A stretch of 64,000 nucleotides of DNA, taken from contig JAIWND010000001.1 of the NCBI GenBank assembly GCA_025330725.1, positions 1,742,501-1,806,500 of the forward strand, in the 5' to 3' direction. Each line of letters starts with the position of its first letter. The stretch's first letter is position 1. Position numbers and translations under genes: made by a program. Source of the stretch: Chlamydoabsidia padenii (lineage: Eukaryota; Mucoromycota; Mucoromycetes; Mucorales; Cunninghamellaceae). Positions 57,734 to 64,000 of this stretch are shown here, one piece after another. The notes under the pieces were generated by a model. The model did not search any database. It saw nothing but the letters and a program-made list of their open reading frames with translations, and was not told the DNA's origin.

Positions 57734-59578
57734 ATGGATCAATTACCAACAGAAGTCATACTCCATGTGATATCTTTTATACACGACACCAAGGACAAGA
57801 TTGAACTGCTACGCGCCAATCGGTATATTAAATCTCTTATCATTCATAACCAAAGCTGTTGGTCATCTTTGGATCTATCACTCTATCGAGATCGAATCAA
57901 CAATGGGGCACTGATCGGTATTCTCCGATCTCTCTCTTTGGATATAGTCTTGATTAGACGGGAAACACCACCATCACCACCTCCAACAAAACGACAACAT
58001 TTACTAGTTTCACCTACTAGTCCACCTACTTCCCATCGTCTGGGAACTCTAATAGAAAACATCAATCTCAGCGGGTGTCATCTTGTTACTCCTGATGCTC
58101 TACTAATGTTGGTGTACACATTGCCTTGTTTAAAAGTACTCCACCTGAACAAATACCCGGCGACGTCCATTCCTGATCTTCTTGCCACACATCCACGACA
58201 CTGCCGACGGACCCGATCGACGATGATTGATATGTTACGTGATGATCTCTATCAATGTCGACCACGCCACGGCCTATCATCCTCCACCATGGATTTATCG
58301 AAACAACCTCTTGCTAGTCTCACCATCGTGGATGCTACTCTTTTACGTCTATTGCCGTGTACACCCTTCTTGACCAATCTCTCTTTACAACATCAACTCG
58401 TTAGCCATAATACTTGTTGTGTTATGGAAAAGGAACTTGTACACCTTCGTCATCTCGATATCTCCTCTTGTCAAATCAACGTCAACAGTCTTCAGTATCT
58501 GATCCGCACCATGGCTGCTTCACTCATCTCTCTCAAAATGCTCAACTTGGAACTTTCTGATTTGACTCTTCTCTGTCTTCAACAACATGGTAAAAACTCT
58601 TTGGAATGTCTGCATCTGTCTTGTTTGAATCCTTCCTCATTACCTGGTTTGGCTCGGACATTACGGGCACTTGTCAAATTGACGGATTTCAGAATGACAA
58701 GACTACCTTCTGGCAATGTCGATCCTTTGATCTTGAGGTTAGCCACTCGTCAATCTCAACTCCGGTGTCTTGATTTGTCTCCAAAATTGGAATTGTACCC
58801 GACTTTTGTCTCTGGCAATCACTCACGACCTTTCTCTTCCGACAACACAGCACCTATCATCATCCAACCATCATCAACATCATCGACAACGACTAGACTC
58901 CTAAAGCAACAGCAACAGTCTCTTAACAAGAATCTATCACTATCATCATCATCTCATCTACTTCCACCTAATACTAGCAACAAGTCACGGACACGATCAG
59001 GAAAATCATGCAACGTAACCGACGTTACATTTACCCGATCAGAACGAGGATTACATTTGACCGACATCTCCTTCCACCACCTGGCATACAACTTGACACA
59101 CCTTGTCGAACTCAGACTATGTTTCCCTACTGTGCGTGCTGGTACACTCACACGATTTTTCAAGTCGGCCAAATGTCCTTTACGTGTGCTGGAACTACGA
59201 CTACGTGACACCAACGATGATGATGATTATTTGGATGGACTGGAAAATTTGGATCACCTTGAAACATTGTTACTCTATTCGGTCCCTATGAACACAAGAT
59301 CGGTGGACATTATCCTTCACACTCGGCGGCTCAAGTCTATGACGATCCACGATGCGAAGCAACTCGGTAAACTGTCTCCTTTGTTTCTACGGCGTTGGCT
59401 TTTGGGACTCCCTCGACTTGGTTTGCTACGAATGGACCGGGTGCCTTTTGCTTGGACGTCCATTTCGGATTTACTATTGCCTGAACAAGATTATCTTTAC
59501 CAGCCTGATCATCCGCTTTATAATGGTGATAGTATGTTTATCAGGACTTCTTCGGGGATATGGCAATGGGTGAATTAA
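57734..59578 (+). CDS. F-box/leucine-rich repeat protein
   Basis: Single-exon frame of 614 aa from the ATG at 57734 (MDQLPTEVILHVISFIHDTK, the F-box). The frame extends upstream to 57569, but that part is a Phe/Ser/Thr-rich leader, so the later ATG is used. From residue 100 on there are irregular leucine-rich repeats of the F-box family (IENINLSGCHLVTPDALLML, LRHLDISSCQINVNSLQYLI, LVELRLCFPTVRAGTLTRFF). A low-complexity Ser/Gln insert (residues 365-430) breaks the array. Known role: SCF ubiquitin ligase adaptor whose LRRs bind substrate. The target is unknown. A second F-box protein in this window (0.9-2.8 kb) uses WD40 repeats instead. Confidence 0.88.
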   Translation: MDQLPTEVILHVISFIHDTKDKIELLRANRYIKSLIIHNQSCWSSLDLSLYRDRINNGALIGILRSLSLDIVLIRRETPPSPPPTKRQHLLVSPTSPPTSHRLGTLIENINLSGCHLVTPDALLMLVYTLPCLKVLHLNKYPATSIPDLLATHPRHCRRTRSTMIDMLRDDLYQCRPRHGLSSSTMDLSKQPLASLTIVDATLLRLLPCTPFLTNLSLQHQLVSHNTCCVMEKELVHLRHLDISSCQINVNSLQYLIRTMAASLISLKMLNLELSDLTLLCLQQHGKNSLECLHLSCLNPSSLPGLARTLRALVKLTDFRMTRLPSGNVDPLILRLATRQSQLRCLDLSPKLELYPTFVSGNHSRPFSSDNTAPIIIQPSSTSSTTTRLLKQQQQSLNKNLSLSSSSHLLPPNTSNKSRTRSGKSCNVTDVTFTRSERGLHLTDISFHHLAYNLTHLVELRLCFPTVRAGTLTRFFKSAKCPLRVLELRLRDTNDDDDYLDGLENLDHLETLLLYSVPMNTRSVDIILHTRRLKSMTIHDAKQLGKLSPLFLRRWLLGLPRLGLLRMDRVPFAWTSISDLLLPEQDYLYQPDHPLYNGDSMFIRTSSGIWQWVN

Positions 59579-60005
59579 TGCAATCTTGTGCCTTTTTTAT
59601 TATTTAATATTGTATAGTATATTATGTTAACATTAATAAAGAAACTATTTGAATTAACAAACATAAAGGCACTAAATCATGTCCATGATATATCGTGTGT
59701 GAAAAAGGGATACATTTGGAAGACCTTTTTTTTTTTTTTTTTTTTTTTTGCTGCTCTCTTTTCAAGTTTCCAATGCACGCAGCCGGGACCTGTGAAGGCT
59801 GAATTGAACTGAAAGTCAGAGGTGGAGAATCCGAATGACATTATAGTTCATAACATAGCTTTAGTTAGATCAAGTACAACTCTCACAAGTCCGTCCTCTC
59901 CATTTTATTTTTTTCACAAAGTAGTATAACCTTGTGAGATGAATCGGGCGACTCCTCCTTCCCTTGCTCCCTAACGAGGGTGAGATGGGATAGATCTGAC
60001 CCACA

Positions 60006-60022
60006 TTTTCAAAATCCCGCCC
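60006..60022 (-). promoter_or_regulatory. recurrent GGGCGGGATTTTGAAAA element
   Basis: Element copy within a phrase also found near 51146-51183 (GATCTGACCC upstream, GTTTGCC downstream). Confidence 0.3.
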
Positions 60023-60466
60023 GCTTCCTACGTTTGCCTTGGCAGACTCCCAGATTGGACCTCCCTGAAACTTGTATCATTTATAATCCAAGTAAATCTG
60101 ACCTTCATAGTAGTTAAATAATACTACATGCCTCTTAATAGATTGTATTATATTTGCTTACATGTTCAACATGAGCGGGGTTTCACATCGACGACTACTG
60201 TTTCTTTTTTTCTTTTTTTTTTTTGTACGAGATGAATGCTCAATAATTATCCCCCACCACCTTGAGCTTGATCTGGTTGGCACAAGCTTTTAAGCGCTCG
60301 GCTCCCAAAGTAAACCTGGTTGGGAGTGACAGTGAGAAAATGATGGCCACTTGATTTATTAGCATCGGTAGGCAATCAAGGAGAATGGCAAGGAGTTTTG
60401 GTGTTCGGCGTTTGAAATCGAAGTTGCCTTTCATCTAGAAAAAATAAAATGATCTTCACTGCAAAG

Positions 60467-60620
60467 GACAGGTAAAAGTCATCGCAAGCTTGGACAGACC
60501 AACACAAAAGACTTGGAGCTTGGCTTTTGTGGTAAAGTATGTTGGAAATATGCTATAGTATCCACATGGCCACTTTAATCATTAGCATCTGTTGACAATG
60601 GAGCGGGTAGCGCCCTTTCC
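60467..60620 (+). repeat. tandem direct repeat, copy 1
   Basis: A 154-bp unit (GACAGGTAAAAGTCATCGCA ... CGCCCTTTCC) repeated at 60691-60843 with about 85 percent identity by eye. Its core (GTAAAGTATGTTGGAAATA ... TCATTAGCATC) is related to the 52.2-kb repeat arm. Confidence 0.75.
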
Positions 60621-60637
60621 AAAGCTTGGTGGAGGCA

Positions 60638-60653
60638 GGCGGGATCTGAAAAT
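60638..60653 (+). promoter_or_regulatory. recurrent GGCGGGATCTGAAAAT element (variant)
   Basis: Lies between the two tandem copies, inside a small hairpin (GGAGGCA at 60631 and TGCCTCC at 60663). Confidence 0.25.
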
Positions 60654-60690
60654 GAAATCTGGTGCCTCCGTACTTTTTTCTCTTACAAAT

Positions 60691-60843
60691 GACAGGTAAA
60701 ACTCATCGCAAGCTTGGACTGACTGACACAAGGGACTTGGTGCTTGGCTTTTGCGGTAAAGTATGTTGGAAATATGCCATAGTATCCACATCGCCACTTT
60801 TATCATTAGCATCCGTTAACAGTTGGGCGACTAGTACTCTTCC
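60691..60843 (+). repeat. tandem direct repeat, copy 2
   Basis: Second copy of the 153-154-bp unit, 70 bp after the first ends. Confidence 0.75.
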
Positions 60844-61057
60844 AAAAACCCGTACGTACTTTCCGTGCGTCTAGCATTTCCTCAATCAAGTGAGTAATGG
60901 CCATATCAATTCGGAATCGGGAGTTGAAAATCGCACAGAGTCAAGACAGCTACAAAAAAAAAAAAGAGACATGATGGATCCAATAACAATCACTGACCAC
61001 ATTAACAGGTAACATTAAAAAATAGATAGTTTTATTTAAAAGTAATCACACAACCCA

Positions 61058-64000
61058 TCAGCTACTCTCCTTTTTCTTTGTTTGACCACTTTGTGATGAA
61101 TGTAAAGATGGAGCGTAGTTGAATGAAGATGGGGATAAAAGTGGGGGAGATAAGTGGGTGTTAGGGGGGAGATGATATTGCTGAGGATGTAACAAATGAT
61201 GTGATGTAGAAGCTAATGGTATTGGGTGTGTTGTATGGTGGTTATTGGGTAAAGGCCTGGAGGGGAAAGAAGTAGAGGATGAAGCAAGGGGATTATGTAA
61301 TAAAGTACTAGGTCTTCGTAACGGCAGAGGATCATCCACATTAGATAATGATACCAAAGAGGGAGGTGCCTGTGTTGATGTTGTTGATGATGATGTTGAT
61401 GTTGATGTCGTAGTTGCTGAGGATATTAATACAGGTGAGGTAACCGAATTTGTTGCTGCTGTTGATAATGTCCCATCATATCTAACAACCATACCGTGCC
61501 GAGAATGTTGAATACATTGGAATCCACTTTGAGGTGACTGGACAAGTACGTCATAAAGTTCCCGAGCATCTACAGTTGTGTCGCAGTAAAGATCATTCAT
61601 CATTCTATGTAATTGTGCCATGGTGTGGTATGGTGTAGTCCCCCCAAGGAAGAAGTTCGTCTGTGTGATTTCGTCCAGCTTTTGGTATGCAACTCTAGCC
61701 CTGTCTAATAGCATTTTATGTCGATCCGTCTATGATTTGTAAAAGAGCAAAAGAAAAAGGAATCATTCTTGTTAACTTTGTCCTTTCCATAACCATTTGC
61801 TCCTTACCAAAGTGTCACCAAACAATTTTCCGTGTAGGTTTTCCGATAACATTGATGTTGCACTCCAGCCTAGAATAAAAACCATTAGTATCAGTCATTC
61901 AATCTTGATCATATCCTTACCATTTTTCCATCCAAAAGCCGATGTCTCTGTGGAGAACCGTCTATCCATAGGCATGTCTTGTTTGGTTTGAAGATGACCA
62001 GGTACGTCGGTGTCATTCGAAGCCGTGGTTGTTGATGCATTTGGTGAGATTCCTGCTTTTTATTATTATTATTATTATTATTATTCAAAAAAAAAAAAAA
62101 GCGAGTTAGAAATATCATTTTCAGATAAACAAGCCTACCTCGATTTGCGGGTTCACCAAAAAGGAAATTGGAAAAGAATGTGTGATCAGGCCCGCCACCA
62201 AGAGTATCATTTCCAGTTCGATTGGACAGACTTCCACTATTCGTTTCTTGATTACTAATATGATCCATACCAATACCGCTGAATCTATGCGTTAATGGAC
62301 TTCCAATAGGACCTGCCATTGCTGATGAGCGTCGACCATGATGTGATGGAATAGAGACGCCATTGTTGTTGACGGGGTGGATCAAATTCGCTGATGGTGG
62401 TACTGTGTTGCTAGTCACCGAAGATGAAGAATTTGATAGCTGGAATTGATTGATGCCGCCAAGTGATGGGAGATCTTGTGTGGATAAAACGGATTCTACT
62501 GGATGGTGGAAGGATCCATTACCCATAAGTGTACCGCCGTTAACTATGCTGATTGGTGCCGGTGCTGGTGGTAGGATACATACAGGAGCTGACAATTGTT
62601 GTGGAAGAGGTGGTGCGTGAGGTGATGAGTGATTGTTTATTGGTTGTCCAAGAAGTGGGTGAGAAGATTGAAGTATGTCCAAATGAGGGAAGCTGTTCCC
62701 AAAAAGATGTTGAGAGGGTGGCGCAAATATATTGTTCGTTTGCACTGTTGTTGGTGAAGTAAATACGTCCTGGCTATGTTGTTCAATAGGGTTGGAAGAG
62801 GTTGGCATTGCATCAGATAAAGACTGTTTCTTTGATGTTTCCGAATGAGTCTGTGCTGATTTAATGGTTGCGGATGCTAAAGGAAGGCTAGATGGCGTTG
62901 ATTGATGAGATGGTGGTGAGATGGGTGCCGGAGAGTTAGGGTTTGTTGAAGATTTGGCGCTTTTACTGATGGACAAAGATTCCAAAGCATCTGAAGGTGG
63001 AGTGACAGCAGCAGTTGATTTGCTGGTTACATCAGAAGTCTTGGTGGCACGTTCCTTGACTTGGCGTTGATGGCGTTCGAGTTGCTCCTTGAGTTCACGG
63101 TCGCGGCGGGCCAATTCATCCTTGAGTTCCTTTTCACGGCGATCCTTTTCCTTCAAGAATTCCTTTTGACGTCGGTCGTAATCTTCTTTTTCTTTGCGCT
63201 GTCGTTCCTTTTCCGCCGCCCGTTCCTTTTCTTCCTTGAGTCGCCGCCGTTTTTCTTCTTCCTTGAGTCGCCGTTCTTCTTCCTTGAGTCGCTTTTCTTC
63301 TTCCTTGAGACGCCGTTCTTGTTCCCGTTTTTGTCGTTCCATTTCCAGTTTGAGTTGTTGTTCGGCGCGTTTCTTGGCTTCATCAGCTTGACGTTGGGCT
63401 TCCTTGGCAAGGCGTTCTTCTTCTTGTTTCTGCTTGAGTTGCCTAAATGATATCAAAAAAAGACATGAGTAAAAAGATGGATAATCACATATGCATTTAC
63501 CAACATTTCGTATTATTATTTACCTTTTCTTGTCCTTTTTCCGTTCCTTGTCACGTTGCTTCTTGAGTTCACGCTCCTGACGCTGGCGATCCTCTTCCTC
63601 CAATTCTTGTATCAGTCGCTGTTGACGTTCCTTGGCCACCTTTTCCCGATAAGCAGCTAACACCCTTTGTTCAAACATCCGAGCAGCAAAGATTTGAAAC
63701 ATCCGCCGACCTTCCTCCATACGTTGTTCTTCAGTCCGGGTGTCCTAAGTAATAGGAATGGCATAAACCAAGAGTGAGTAATGATATCCTTTCTGTTCTT
63801 GTTGTTTTGTCTTACTTCTTCGTTATCGTCGTCATAGATATCGTCGTCATCTTCATCTTCATCATAGTACTCTTCATCTTGGTCCATATCCGCTTCATCG
63901 TCACGTTGCATCCTTCGTTCAGCAAGTCGTTCCATCATATCCAAGAATTTCTTGCCATCGTTTTTCAAAAGATCGTCGGCGACAGTAAGTATTCCACCTG
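61058..64000 (-). CDS. NST1: stress response protein Nst1 (5' part beyond right edge)
   Basis: Exons in gene order: from at least 64000 to 63826, 63744-63524, 63442-62139, 62055-61921, 61869-61808 and 61729-61058; about 850 aa lie inside the window. The visible N-terminal part is [20 protein letters not shown] followed by an acidic DEED run, then [20 protein letters not shown], and a long Glu/Lys/Arg coiled coil (residue pattern [20 protein letters not shown]) of several hundred residues, which is the hallmark of fungal Nst1. After a Ser/Pro/Gln-rich region, the C-terminal block ends in [20 protein letters not shown] and [15 protein letters not shown]. Known role in yeast: negative influence on salt tolerance and P-body association. 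The start codon lies outside the window. Confidence 0.9.
62066..62086 (-). repeat. (TTA)n trinucleotide repeat in intron
   Basis: About seven ATT units in the NST1 intron between 62139 and 62055, followed on the plus strand by an A14 run. Confidence 0.6.

Larger units (their letters stand above)
59579..61057. other. gene-poor region with tandem repeats
   Basis: A T20 run near 59729, a T-rich tract near 60206, two element copies (60006-60022 and 60638-60653) and a direct tandem repeat. A 64-codon frame on the minus strand at 60434-60240 (TPKLLAILLDCLPMLINQVA) is not low-complexity but has no support. Confidence 0.45.

Noticed and set aside
60240..60434. 64-codon minus-strand open frame
   Set aside because: Protein-like but isolated in a repeat patch, with no recognisable family or splice partner; mentioned under the interval only.

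Overview
The window is nuclear DNA of a filamentous, early-diverging fungus, most likely Mucoromycota and probably Mucorales. Evidence: about 35 protein genes in 64 kb, some 110 short AT-rich introns (mostly 50-100 bp, GTAAGT/TAG borders), C/T-rich tracts just before start codons and long poly-T/poly-A runs. Gene content combines fungus-specific families (NST1, SSH4/EAR1-type Rsp5 adaptor, PCL cyclin, CTP-dependent DGK1) with genes that ascomycete yeasts have lost (VAMP7-type longin SNARE, Rab32-type GTPase, nucleoside phosphorylase). The phylum is inference from content; no rRNA or tRNA marker was found.

Layout. 0-8 kb: secreted protein (partial, leaves the left edge), F-box/WD40 adaptor, VAMP7-like SNARE, small mitochondrial-type protein, DGK1, and an unresolved minus-strand gene. 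8.6-19 kb: low-complexity protein, a 1077-aa UBA/USP-family protein that appears to lack its catalytic cysteine, Gtr1/RagA, MCUR1/Fmp32-like protein, unknown basic protein. 19-30 kb: nucleotide-sugar transporter, eEF2, Rab11, STE20-type kinase, amphiphysin (Rvs167). 30-44 kb: Qa-SNARE syntaxin, an SLF2/FAM178-like candidate, Rab32, Bcs1, SSH4-like protein, C2H2 factor, nucleoside phosphorylase. 44-50.8 kb: complex I NDUFA9, SERTA-like acidic protein, A20/AN1 zinc finger, PCL cyclin, small tail-anchored protein. 50.8-54 kb: gene-poor island of nested inverted repeats. 54-59.6 kb: AMPK beta, CK2 beta, F-box/LRR protein. 59.6-61 kb: a second repeat patch of the same family. 61-64 kb: NST1 (5' end beyond the right edge).

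The genes are single housekeeping loci, not a biosynthetic cluster. Several share themes: membrane traffic (VAMP7, syntaxin, Rab11, Rab32, amphiphysin, SSH4-like), nutrient signalling (Gtr1, AMPK beta, STE20-type kinase, PCL cyclin), ubiquitin (two F-box proteins, USP-like protein, Rsp5 adaptor) and mitochondria (NDUFA9, Bcs1, Fmp32-like). No functional linkage by position is claimed.

The most unusual signals are: (1) a recurrent element, GCGGGATTTnAAAT, in about 20 copies in either orientation, lying roughly 85-155 bp upstream of at least eleven start codons; (2) an apparently catalytically dead USP; (3) four introns that only splice in frame with a GC-AG donor, each GCAAGT; (4) an eEF2 gene whose expected ATG is ATA; (5) nested palindromic repeats, one of which carries a version of the promoter element.
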